From: Terribium retamae
Lineage (GTDB): Bacteria > Pseudomonadota > Alphaproteobacteria > Rhizobiales > Rhizobiaceae
DNA: 64,000 bases
Direction of reading: 5' to 3'
NCBI RefSeq assembly: GCF_022347545.1
Contig: NZ_JAKREW010000019.1
Span: 37,584 to 101,583 of the forward strand
The notes under the pieces are model-generated. The model did not search any database, was not told where the DNA came from, and worked only from the letters and a program-made list of their open reading frames with translations. How positions within the stretch are numbered: the first letter of the stretch is position 1; the number at the start of each line of letters is the position of its first letter. The position numbers and the translations under genes were made by a program. Shown piece after piece: positions 56,067 through 64,000 of the stretch.

Positions 56067-57169
56067 TGTTTCGCGCGCGCTCCAAGAATGATGGCGGCTC
56101 GCAGTCCGTCGCGGCCGAACTGCGCCATGGAAATGAAGATGTCGTACGGCACGGGAATGTTGGCGGCATCCACCTGCGTTTCTTCCCGCTCGTCTTCGAC
56201 CCATGGGTCGTGGATAAGGATATGGTCGCCGTCGTCGCCGATGGCCAGAACCCAGTGAGGGACCTTCTTGCCGAACATGAGGAAGCCACTGATCAGGACC
56301 ACAACCAGCTTGCCGGCTGCAATCGCCGCGCGGACATCGTCGATGGAAAAGGCGTTGTAGCGTACCGGGATGCCATATTCCCTGGCGCGACGCTGAAAAT
56401 CGACCTGCGCCAATTCCATCACCCTGCGTTTCTCGGCGCTGCGCACCGACTGCAGGAACAGCGGCCCGTTGAACGAGACGAATATCTCGGCCGAAAGCCC
56501 GTATTCATACGCAGCCACCGCAAGTCCGAATGGCTCACAGCCGCCAGGGCCGGACATCATGAACACAGTGGTGGCTTCCCGCCATAACCGCACTTCCATG
56601 ACCGGGTCTGGCCGGAAGTCAGTGTCGAAATGCGCCATGGTCATCATCAGGCAGCACGGACCGCAGGTAAAGTCGCAGGTCTGCTCATAGAAGGGCACGG
56701 AGGTTGCGACGGGCAGATGGCCACGCAACATCTTTTCATATCGCAGCGCCGGCGCGCCATCCTCGTAATAGTCGTTCTCGCGACCAATCTTGCGATATCC
56801 GGAATGCTCGTAGATGCCGATTGCGCGGGAATTGTCTTCCCGCACCTCCAGGCGCAACATCATCCGGTCATGTTCGAAGGCAGTGTCTTCAGCAGCCTCC
56901 AGCAACAGTCGACCAACACCTCGGCCGCCGAACTCAGGACCGGTGGCGAGCGAATAGAGCCGCGCCACGCGGCTACCCTTTCGAAACAGGACGATCGCAT
57001 AACCTGCGATACTGCCTTCGCTCTCAGCGATCAGCGTCTCGGCAGTTTCCCTCTCAATCAGTTGGCGGAAGGAACGGCGTGAAATGCGGTCGGTTGCAAA
57101 GACGGCGTTTTCGATGGCGGCGAGAGCATCGACGTCGGAAGCGCGGGCCGTACGGATTTCGGCAGGCAT
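56063..57169 (-). CDS. GNAT acetyltransferase fused to C39-like cysteine peptidase
   Basis: The 368-residue fusion has a GNAT domain (~4-150; RTARASDVDALAAIENAVF ... GRGVGRLLLEAAED ... YEHSGYRKIG) and a C39-like papain-fold domain (~158-350). The peptidase residues are all present: Gln163 of the oxyanion hole, Cys169 in FTCGPC, His305 in VPHWVLAIGD and Asp321 in LIHDPW. The substrates are unknown. A start at 57247 is possible, but the GNAT fold begins at about residue 4 of the 57169 start. It is 216 bases downstream of the anti-sigma gene. Confidence 0.9.
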   Translation of the reverse strand: MPAEIRTARASDVDALAAIENAVFATDRISRRSFRQLIERETAETLIAESEGSIAGYAIVLFRKGSRVARLYSLATGPEFGGRGVGRLLLEAAEDTAFEHDRMMLRLEVREDNSRAIGIYEHSGYRKIGRENDYYEDGAPALRYEKMLRGHLPVATSVPFYEQTCDFTCGPCCLMMTMAHFDTDFRPDPVMEVRLWREATTVFMMSGPGGCEPFGLAVAAYEYGLSAEIFVSFNGPLFLQSVRSAEKRRVMELAQVDFQRRAREYGIPVRYNAFSIDDVRAAIAAGKLVVVLISGFLMFGKKVPHWVLAIGDDGDHILIHDPWVEDEREETQVDAANIPVPYDIFISMAQFGRDGLRAAIILGARAKQ

Positions 57170-57385
57170 GAAGGCTTGAAAAACCTCGAAGCGTAGCAGG
57201 AAGAGCCAAATCGAAACATCGATGACGCCGACGGAAAACCGACGCATGTCCAGCGTTTCGCGCTTCGATTTCGGCTGAATTGTGACAGATTCGACTTGCT
57301 TGCCAAGACGTCGAGCGCCTTCCGCCGCGATACAGGGAGCAAGTGCGAAAGGGATGCAAAGCTTACTGTTGCACGACCAGCTCGG

Positions 57386-58177
57386 TCAGACTCTCTTTTC
57401 GGCCCCCTCGATCAACTGGCGATAGGCATTGCGGGCCACGGCTGCGAGCCGTTCTTGCGGTAGTGCGCCGACAATGGCGCAACCATAGCCCTTGTCGAGC
57501 CAGTAGACCGCCGTCGGACGGTTATTCTCGGCGTAGGTGCCTTTGGCATAGCTGCCAGATTCAGAGGTCACGAAGAGGGAGATGCGGTTGCCCTCGGTAT
57601 CTTCATAGAGCAACATCGCCGCCTTGCCCGCGCCGGCCGGCAACAATCTGCCGCCGACCAGTTGGAACCCCTCAGTCGTGAGGTCCGGCGTCACCAGCCG
57701 CAGGCCAATACGCGCCGACAACCAGCTGCGCATATGCTCCTCATCCGAAGCCGGCACCTCCACGGCATGACGTTTTTCAGCCGCATAGACGACATACGCC
57801 GCGATCGCTTCTTCAGCGAACCGATCTGCAGCGCCATCCTCGATGCCTATGCCTCGCGTGCCGAGGAGATAACCGCCGACACCACCCGTTGCCAACAAAA
57901 CCGCGGCTGCAGCGCCCTGCCACCAGCGGGAACGTTGCGACGACCGCGCACCAGCATCACCCGCAACCAGCCTCATGAAGCGCACCGGAACCGGCTCTTC
58001 AAGGGCGCTTGCCAGGGCAAGGCGCAGCGCTTCTCGATCGGTACGGAAGCGGCTGCTCCTGGCCTTCATCTCCGGATTGGCCTTGAGCCATGTCTCGAAG
58101 GCCGTGCGTTCCTCGTCCGGCAGTTCCCCGTCGAGCGCCAGATGGATATCCCGTTCGTTGAAATCGCGCGCAGTCAT
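57386..58177 (-). CDS. Anti-sigma factor, membrane-bound
   Basis: The 263-residue product has an N-terminal cytoplasmic segment (RDIHLALDGELPDEERTAFETWL) like anti-sigma domains but without zinc-binding cysteines, one transmembrane helix (~88-110; AAAAVLLATGGVGGYLLG) and a C-terminal extracytoplasmic domain. It overlaps the ECF sigma gene by four bases, so the pair is coupled and it should hold the sigma factor inactive until a signal arrives. Confidence 0.88.
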   Translation of the reverse strand: MTARDFNERDIHLALDGELPDEERTAFETWLKANPEMKARSSRFRTDREALRLALASALEEPVPVRFMRLVAGDAGARSSQRSRWWQGAAAAVLLATGGVGGYLLGTRGIGIEDGAADRFAEEAIAAYVVYAAEKRHAVEVPASDEEHMRSWLSARIGLRLVTPDLTTEGFQLVGGRLLPAGAGKAAMLLYEDTEGNRISLFVTSESGSYAKGTYAENNRPTAVYWLDKGYGCAIVGALPQERLAAVARNAYRQLIEGAEKRV

Positions 58178-58689
58178 CTCTCGACCACCTTCAGCGAACG
58201 GCGGCGTGCACGATCATCAAGCAATGCACGCAGTTCGTCTCGGCCGCGTGAAATGCGCGACATCAGCGTGCCGGCCGGGATTCCCAGGATGCCCGCCGCC
58301 TCGGCATAGGAAAAACCCTCTATGGCGACCGTCACCAGCGCAGCTCTACGATCAGGGGTGATCGCCTGCAAAGCGTCGAGAATTTCCCTGGAGGCGATGC
58401 TTTCGACCTGAACAGGCACTGCGAGCGCCTCATCGCCATCGAGGGACAACATCGCCACCTCGCCGCGCCGGCCCGCCTTGCGCATCTGATCTATGAAAAG
58501 GTGGTGCATGATCGTAAACAGCCATTTCCTCGGACTTTCGCCCGTCTGCCAGTTGTCCAGCCTGGCGAGAGCGCGCTCGAGACAATCTTGGACAAGGTCA
58601 TCCGCTGCATCGCGATCACGCAGCAAAGCGCGCGCGTAGCGGCGCAAGCGCGGAATCTCTCCAAGGATCGCGGCCTTCCTGTCGTCCAT
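58174..58689 (-). CDS. ECF RNA polymerase sigma factor
   Basis: The 171-residue product has sigma region 2 (ALLRDRDAADDLVQDCLERALARLDNWQ ... SPRKWLFTIMHHLFIDQMRK) and region 4 (ITPDRRAALVTVAIEGFSYAEAAGILGIPAGTLMSRISRGRDELR). The ATG at 58689 was chosen; the frame runs 22 codons further. Upstream, a GGAAC-like -35 lies at 58834-58838 (minus strand) and a GGGAATATTCCC palindrome at 58809-58820; either could be its own control element. Otherwise the gap 58690-58896 shows nothing. Confidence 0.93.
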   Translation of the reverse strand: MDDRKAAILGEIPRLRRYARALLRDRDAADDLVQDCLERALARLDNWQTGESPRKWLFTIMHHLFIDQMRKAGRRGEVAMLSLDGDEALAVPVQVESIASREILDALQAITPDRRAALVTVAIEGFSYAEAAGILGIPAGTLMSRISRGRDELRALLDDRARRRSLKVVER

Positions 58690-58896
58690 GGGTGGCGGTT
58701 CGCCAATCTTTCCCGTTGCCCCGGCGATTGAACGCGTCTTCGCCGGCCAGCGCAAGCAGCGCCGACGATGCCCGTTGTTGCCTTCAAGAACAGAACGAAG
58801 CCGACGAAGGGAATATTCCCATTTCCCGTGGCCGTTCCAAAAAATAACGACGCAGCCGACCCGTCGGCCGGCGGCGTCGCGTTCCGTCAGATCGCT

Positions 58897-59520
58897 CTAG
58901 AAGCGATAGTTGATGCCGAGCTTGACCGTGTGGCTCTTCAAGTCTTCCGAACGCTTGGCGCCGTTACGCAGCGTGTAGTCGACGTCACCGTAGTTCACAT
59001 AGTTGTATTCGACCTTTGTCGAGATGTTGCCTGCAAAGGCCTGCTCGATGCCGCCGCCCACCAGATAGCCACCTTCCCATTTTCCGCCGGAGGCGACGGT
59101 ACCGCCTGGCTTGACCTTGGTCATCGAATAGCCGGCAGTGCCATAGAGTAGCGTCTTGTCCAAGGAGATGCCGGTTCGAACTTTGGCGGCACCGGTCCAG
59201 GTTCGCTTCAATTCGGCGCCGTCGTCCAGTTTGTGTTTTGTGCCTTTCGAGTAAGAGCCGTCGAGCTCGGCGCCGTAGACAAACGGGCCACTTTGGAAAT
59301 TTGTGCCGACCTGGCCACCGAACTGCCAGCCGCTCCTGCTGGAAAACGGGTTTGGAAAGCCTGAGGAGGACGTGCCTACCTGGCCACCGATATAGGTGCC
59401 GGACCAGTTGTAGGCGGGATCCGAATAGGTCTGGTCGGATACGAGGTCGGCCGCCATGGCCGGCACTGCGAAAGGTGCGAGGCCAGCGAACATGACAAGA
59501 AACAGATTTCGCTTGGACAT
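58897..59520 (-). CDS. Outer membrane beta-barrel protein (Omp25/Omp31-like)
   Basis: The 207-residue product has a signal peptide (MSKRNLFLVMFAGLAPFAVPAMA) and the family features NWSGTYIGGQVGTSSSGF, GWQFGGQVGTNFQSGPFVYGAELDGSYS, RTWTGAAKVRTGISLDKTLLYGTAGYSM and the terminal KLGINYRF ending in aromatic Phe. It is an eight-stranded barrel, probably structural. The start at 59520 is preferred over a long in-frame extension. The gap to 59737 is AT-rich near 59690-59735 and holds only short palindromes. Confidence 0.9.
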   Translation of the reverse strand: MSKRNLFLVMFAGLAPFAVPAMAADLVSDQTYSDPAYNWSGTYIGGQVGTSSSGFPNPFSSRSGWQFGGQVGTNFQSGPFVYGAELDGSYSKGTKHKLDDGAELKRTWTGAAKVRTGISLDKTLLYGTAGYSMTKVKPGGTVASGGKWEGGYLVGGGIEQAFAGNISTKVEYNYVNYGDVDYTLRNGAKRSEDLKSHTVKLGINYRF

Positions 59521-59737
59521 GGTGTTAGCTCCGAAATGATTGGGCTGCGGAGCATTTAGCCCCGCAGCCCGTTGACGGGGCTGGTGGCCGAGCGGCGACT
59601 GGGGAAGCAATCCGCCGGCCAGGCCCCGTGCACCAGCGCGCTGGTTGCAGAGGGACAATGGCCCGCATGGATTACGCCAACATTGCGCAAAATTTAGTAA
59701 AAACAAACATTTACGGGTAATATTTTAGTAACAATCC

Positions 59738-62476
59738 TTAACCCTTTCCCGAAGCACTCTCCCGCTGAGGGGCGCGCGCGAGCAGTCGCTGGTAAAAGAG
59801 GCCGATGCCGATAAGCACCGCGCCGAGGCCTATAAAGGACAGCGCCCGCAACACGCCCTCAAGCTCCGACATGTCGAACAGGAAGACCTTCAGCACAGCG
59901 ATCGCGATCAACGCTGCCGAGGCGACACGCAGCACGTAAGAGCCGACGCGAACTCCGACAACCAGCAGCACAACGCCGAGCAGCAACCACAGCGCCGAAT
60001 AGCTGTAGGTCTCGACCTGGCCCATACCGCTCCAAAGACCGATGAATTCGCCCTTGAAGAAGCGCCGCACCGACAGGCTTGCATAGGCGAAGGCCAGCAA
60101 CGCCCCCATCAGCGCAAGCATGGCGGAATACCACTTTGGGCGCTTGCCACGCGCATAATAGGCCAACGCCCCTGCTGCTGCGGCAGGCAGCAGATAGGCT
60201 AGGAACAGCAGGTTAAAGACCGGAATTCGGCCAGTCGATTCATCGGTGAAAAGCGGATTGAGAATACCCAAATGTTGGCTGACGATCGTGAGTGCCGACA
60301 AGACGCCCGCGATCAACGATCCGTATCGCAGCACCGAACTCGGAGAGCGCATGTCTATACTGATCAATATCGCACCGGCACCGAGGGTTATCAGCGTATA
60401 AATCGCCTGTTCGGCAAGTGTGACGGGCCCGTCGTCGATCACACCACCGTGCATGGCATGACGCACCAGCATGGCGACGCCAAGCAAGGCGAACAGCGCC
60501 GCGCCGGCTTCCATCGCCAGGCGTGGGCGACCATTGGTGGTGCGCGCCAACTGCCAAGCAGCAAAGCCAAACGCGAGCGCAGGTACGGCATAGCCGGGCA
60601 GCAGCCAGTTGAAGACTGGTGTTCGCGACAAGAACTCAGCGCCGACGATCGTTGGATCAAAGGCAATGCGAGCAAGAACGGCTACCACAGCGCCAACCGC
60701 AAGCCAGCCGAGAACGGGATAGCTGCGCCAACGCGTGGCCAAGGCCGGCACGACCGCTGCAGCGCCCAACAGAATGGTGGTCAGGGCCGAGCCGAAGGCC
60801 ATGTGCAGCATCAAAACGGTGGCAAGCCCAGCGCCAGCCAAAGCAAAAGAGACCGCCGGACCGCCGGTGAGTGAAGGTTCTTCAGCTTTCGCGATCCATT
60901 CGCCGCCGATCGCCAGAATAGCGAGCAGCGCCAATGCAACTGTCGCGTAGGCGAAGTCACGATCGATGTCCCCGAAGGTCACCCAGAGAGACATTGCGAT
61001 CACGAGGGGTACAGCTGCAGCCCATGCCGCCCAGGAGGCCGACTGGGCAAGACTTGTCGCAACATGCCGCCGGGCACTCCATAAGCCCGCGCAGAGGAAC
61101 AGAAGACCGAGCACGATGCCGATGCGGATCATCTCCCCATCGGACACGACCGTCACAGGCATGGTATCGACGGTCGCATAGCCAGAAAGGTCGATGGACG
61201 CTTCGGCCAATGGCGTAATTTTGAGAAAGGCAAACAGCGTCGCCAGCGCGGCACCGTAAAGAATAGGCAATGCTTGCGGCCGGAACGCGACGGTACCGAT
61301 CATCGCGGCGACGACCAGGGCTGCCGACCAGGGGCCACCGAGATCGGCGAAACGAGGCTCGGCAAACAGGACCAAGGTTGCTGCCGCGACGAAGATCGCC
61401 GGAGCTATAGAGACCAGGTCGAAGCCTGCCCGAGCCTCCGGTTCCGAACCGAGCCAGACAAGGCCAAGAACCGCCAGCACAACCAGATTGATAAAGACCA
61501 GGACCCCGAAGCCAGGCATTGGCGCTTCGACCATGTAGAGCACGATCCACAAACCGACGCCGGTAAAAGCAGCCGCCATCAGCAGCGACCATCTGCGAAT
61601 ACGCGCGATAAAACCGGTTGCGGCGAGAACAACCGCCAGATAGCCGAACAGCGTCCATGGGCTGGGCGATTGGGAAGAGATCAGAATCGGCGTCGCCAGG
61701 GCGCCGAGCAATCCAATGCCGGCTAGCGCCTGGCCATGCACGAGCGCGGCAGCGATTGTCGCGACGCCAACCAGCCCAAGCAGTACAAACGCCACCGATG
61801 GGCCTATGAAGCCGTAGATGCCATGCGCGGCGTAAACGGTACCAAACAATGTAAAGGCGCCAGCCGCGGTCAGGATTGCGGGAATATAGGCCCCACCGGC
61901 GCCTTCTATCGGCACCTTGAAACCGGTACGGCGAATGAATTCACCAGCGCCGGTCAGCACGACACCCAGTATAGCTGCCATTGCGAGCCGCACACCTGGG
62001 CCGAAGATGCCTGCTTCGATGCTGTAGCGCACGAGGAACAGGCCTCCCAAGGCCAGTGCCACGCCACCGACCCAAACCGCCCATCGCGTCCCAAGCGCGG
62101 TCTCGATGTCTGGTTTCTTTGTTTCCGCCGTTTTTGCGTCGTTCGCACCTGCCGGTTCCGAAACTGCGCTCACGTCTTCGGTCGCTGCTTGAGCCCAAGG
62201 GCCGGCCGTCGCTTCCGTGGCTTCGTCTTCGGATACAGGGGTTCGCGGAAACTCCTCCTGCCCCGCCGCCATAGTTTCGTCGGCCTCCCGCCCTGAAGGG
62301 GAAAGAGCCGCCACTGATCCTGCGACCTCGGCGCTGCCCTGAGTGCCATCAGCAGCGGTCGGCACAATCAGCTGGCGAAGCGCCCCCAATTCGCGCTCAA
62401 TCCTGGCGAGCTGCGAGCGCTGCCTGGCCACGATGACGAGCAGCACGACAAAGCCGACGATACTGAAAATATCCAC
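59738..62476 (-). CDS. DUF2339 large membrane protein
   Basis: The 912-residue protein begins with a membrane helix and a short coiled coil (VARQRSQLARIERELGALRQL), then a low-complexity acidic linker (~40-115), followed by about 24 hydrophobic segments to the end. The ETALGTRWAVWVGGVALALGGLFLVRYSIE segment starts the DUF2339 region. The function is unknown. It ends 217 bases before the OMP gene and is probably a separate transcript. Confidence 0.88.
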   Translation of the reverse strand: MDIFSIVGFVVLLVIVARQRSQLARIERELGALRQLIVPTAADGTQGSAEVAGSVAALSPSGREADETMAAGQEEFPRTPVSEDEATEATAGPWAQAATEDVSAVSEPAGANDAKTAETKKPDIETALGTRWAVWVGGVALALGGLFLVRYSIEAGIFGPGVRLAMAAILGVVLTGAGEFIRRTGFKVPIEGAGGAYIPAILTAAGAFTLFGTVYAAHGIYGFIGPSVAFVLLGLVGVATIAAALVHGQALAGIGLLGALATPILISSQSPSPWTLFGYLAVVLAATGFIARIRRWSLLMAAAFTGVGLWIVLYMVEAPMPGFGVLVFINLVVLAVLGLVWLGSEPEARAGFDLVSIAPAIFVAAATLVLFAEPRFADLGGPWSAALVVAAMIGTVAFRPQALPILYGAALATLFAFLKITPLAEASIDLSGYATVDTMPVTVVSDGEMIRIGIVLGLLFLCAGLWSARRHVATSLAQSASWAAWAAAVPLVIAMSLWVTFGDIDRDFAYATVALALLAILAIGGEWIAKAEEPSLTGGPAVSFALAGAGLATVLMLHMAFGSALTTILLGAAAVVPALATRWRSYPVLGWLAVGAVVAVLARIAFDPTIVGAEFLSRTPVFNWLLPGYAVPALAFGFAAWQLARTTNGRPRLAMEAGAALFALLGVAMLVRHAMHGGVIDDGPVTLAEQAIYTLITLGAGAILISIDMRSPSSVLRYGSLIAGVLSALTIVSQHLGILNPLFTDESTGRIPVFNLLFLAYLLPAAAAGALAYYARGKRPKWYSAMLALMGALLAFAYASLSVRRFFKGEFIGLWSGMGQVETYSYSALWLLLGVVLLVVGVRVGSYVLRVASAALIAIAVLKVFLFDMSELEGVLRALSFIGLGAVLIGIGLFYQRLLARAPQRESASGKG

Positions 62477-62520
62477 CCCAGCGTCCCCCTGAGACCGCGC
62501 CTTACACGATCACGCGTAGC

Positions 62521-63039
62521 TTATCGGGCCGCCAGATTGGCGACCGGGAAGATCGAGCAGGTTTCGGTTCCGAAAGCCAGCAGCCTGCCTTCGCTGTCTT
62601 TCATCGTGGCTTCCGATACAGCCAGCGACCGTTCCTTGTGGATCACTTTGCCTTCGCACACCACCTCGCCGGTTCTTGGCGTGATCGGGCGCATCAGATT
62701 CACCTTGAATTCCGCTGTCGCATAAGCCTCGCCCATGGCAAGCATGGTCTGGACTGCGCAGCCAAGTGCGGAATCCATCACAGCTGCCGCCCAACCCCCG
62801 TGCACTCCGCCCATCGGATTGAGGTGTTTTTCATTGGGCATGCCGCAAAAGACCACGCGGCCTTCCTCAGCCTCGGTGAGCGCGAAACTCAGTTGATAGG
62901 CCATCGGCGGAGCGGGATACTGGCCATCAATGACGCGACGCAGCAGTTCGAGGCCCGAATAGCTCAGCATGTCGGCATGCGGAATGGTCCCAACGCCCAT
63001 GGGCGAGACCCGGCCTGGATAGATCTCGACGGCGCTCAT
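62521..63039 (-). CDS. PaaI family hotdog-fold thioesterase
   Basis: The 172-residue product has the hotdog-domain features [24 protein letters not shown] and [39 protein letters not shown]. PaaI-like enzymes hydrolyse acyl-CoA or acyl-ACP thioesters. Its start overlaps the recO stop by four bases (ATGA). Confidence 0.92.
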   Translation of the reverse strand: MSAVEIYPGRVSPMGVGTIPHADMLSYSGLELLRRVIDGQYPAPPMAYQLSFALTEAEEGRVVFCGMPNEKHLNPMGGVHGGWAAAVMDSALGCAVQTMLAMGEAYATAEFKVNLMRPITPRTGEVVCEGKVIHKERSLAVSEATMKDSEGRLLAFGTETCSIFPVANLAAR

Positions 63040-63797
63040 GCAGCGGTGTCTCCGTTGGTTAGTCCTAGCCCGGCGTGGTGTTTTCGCAAGGCCGCGATGA
63101 ATCCGGTGCGGGCATCGGGTGGCTCAATGCCGCGCGGTTCGTAAACATGACGGGTGAAGAAGAAAGACGTCAGGCGAAAGGCCTGCTCGATCGCTGAAAG
63201 ATCCGCACTCAATCCCGCACCTCGCTGCAGGAAAGCGGGCAATGCCAGCATTTTATCGTGCCATGGTGCACCAGCCTCATGAGACACCGCCCTACCCGAC
63301 TTCGGCGAGACATAGGTGAGGTTTTCTTTCGACCCGGTCGCTGCGCATTCGGAGAGATCGAGACCGAAACCCAGTTCGTCGAGTATCATAAGCTCAAAGC
63401 GCGCCACCAGCCCGCCGGCAACTTCAGCGTCCTCCAGATGCGCGATGATGAGCGCAAGCGTCTCGAAAAGCGCATCATGAGGATCCCGCTCGGGCAATAG
63501 CCTCAAATGCGCGGCCAGAAGCTGTAGACCGTAGACGGCGACCGCGCTGTCCATCAACCTCGCGGCATTCATTTCGATGGCTTCCGCCTGGAAAGTTCCA
63601 AGATGTTCATCGAGCCGGGCGTGCCAGATCAGGTCGACCCGGTTTCCGGCCTGCAGCACGGGCTGCATCTTGCGCGCACGACCACCGCGCACAAGGCCGA
63701 GATGCCGGCCGTGCGCACGCGTCATCACCTCGAGGATGGCGCTGGTCTCGCCATGCTTGCGGGTGCCGAGTATGATTCCCTCGTCGCGCCATTCCAT
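63036..63797 (-). CDS. recO: DNA repair protein RecO
   Basis: RecO helps RecA load on SSB-coated DNA in the RecFOR pathway. The 253-residue product has the N-terminal OB domain ([39 protein letters not shown]), the helical [21 protein letters not shown] segment and the C-terminal RFELMIL region. The ATG at 63797 follows the family start; GTG at 63812 would add five residues. Era, its usual upstream neighbour, cannot be seen before the window end. Confidence 0.95.
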   Translation of the reverse strand: MEWRDEGIILGTRKHGETSAILEVMTRAHGRHLGLVRGGRARKMQPVLQAGNRVDLIWHARLDEHLGTFQAEAIEMNAARLMDSAVAVYGLQLLAAHLRLLPERDPHDALFETLALIIAHLEDAEVAGGLVARFELMILDELGFGLDLSECAATGSKENLTYVSPKSGRAVSHEAGAPWHDKMLALPAFLQRGAGLSADLSAIEQAFRLTSFFFTRHVYEPRGIEPPDARTGFIAALRKHHAGLGLTNGDTAA

Positions 63798-63804
63798 GGC
63801 GTGA

Positions 63805-63830
63805 GATTTCACGGCTTCTGCCGTGAAATC
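63805..63830. repeat. Perfect 11-bp hairpin upstream of recO
   Basis: GATTTCACGGC (63805-63815) and its exact complement (63820-63830) surround TTCT, seven bases before the recO start. It could be an attenuator or processing site between a neighbouring gene and recO, or an operator. It has no T run on the recO strand. Confidence 0.6.
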
Positions 63831-63839
63831 AAGGAGCAG

Positions 63840-64000
63840 GAAAAAAGGCCGGCGAAACCTCCCGCCAAACGAACGGGCCCCCGCGGCGCCCCGCGGGCGG
63901 GGGGGTGGTTGCCCCCCCTCGTGGTGGGGGGGTTTGTGGGGGGCGGGGCCGCGCCCGGGCGGGCGCCCAACGCAGCGGTCGGCGCCGTGGGTGGCAGTCG
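63840..64000. other. Low-complexity GC-rich end, no gene
   Basis: The stretch has homopolymer-like runs of eight or so G or C (63894-63945), GC near 80 percent, no open frame worth reading, and none of the expected era/rnc coding. It has the look of low-quality contig-end sequence rather than biology. Confidence 0.55.

Overview
The window is a 64 kb piece of chromosome from an alphaproteobacterium, most likely a Rhizobiales member near Mesorhizobium, Aminobacter or another Phyllobacteriaceae genus. The evidence is high GC with strong third-position GC bias, typical alphaproteobacterial neighbourhoods (topA-rnr-DUF983, rpsF-rpsR-rplI-dnaB-radA, cysS-cimA), Rhizobiales-type small families (TIGR02301, DUF2339, DUF4287, Omp25/31-like beta-barrel), and several copies of the dispersed palindromic intergenic repeats common in mesorhizobia. 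I saw no tRNA, rRNA, CRISPR array, prophage, transposase or plasmid gene. Start sites were moved downstream of the longest open frame wherever family length, ribosome-binding site or neighbouring genes argued for it.

Layout. 0-7 kb: recG converges on a DUF502 membrane protein, followed by glmS and glmU (UDP-GlcNAc synthesis) and a CcdA-like thiol-redox membrane protein, all on the minus strand. 7.8-15 kb: topA, rnr, DUF983, a NUDIX hydrolase and an MFS transporter on the plus strand, then a methyltransferase and a frameshifted DUF4287 gene on the minus strand. 16.3-24.9 kb: ribosomal operon rpsF-rpsR-rplI with a structured leader, cyclopropane fatty acid synthase, YnfA, an Rsm22-type methyltransferase, dnaB, radA and cvpA. 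24.9-31 kb: purF, DoxX, an SDR, a secreted lectin-like protein and two EamA transporters. 31-35 kb: a phospholipid group, with a fused acyltransferase/acyl-ACP synthetase facing pssA and psd. 35-41 kb: YCII protein, an ArsR-controlled Atm1-type ABC exporter, a LysM protein, a LOG-family phosphoribohydrolase and RarD. 41-46.6 kb: six genes (cysS, VOC, GFA, GFA, pip, cimA) chained by 4-base start/stop overlaps. 47-54.5 kb: SRAP peptidase, NUDIX, secreted small proteins, pyrC, YgfZ, HD hydrolase, and a SugE-type SMR pump divergent from an HxlR regulator. 54.6-63.8 kb: a peptide-ligase/peptidase pair (RLAN-RimK ATP-grasp plus GNAT-C39 fusion), ECF sigma and anti-sigma, outer-membrane beta-barrel, DUF2339 giant membrane protein, PaaI thioesterase and recO.

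Most of the window is core metabolism and information processing. The best candidates for something little described are the GNAT-C39/RLAN-ATP-grasp pair, the ArsR-Atm1 unit whose promoter, 26-bp operator and start codon are packed so tightly that its mRNA is probably leaderless, and the odd six-gene cysS chain. The last ~160 bases (long G and C runs, no coding signal) look like poor-quality contig-end sequence.
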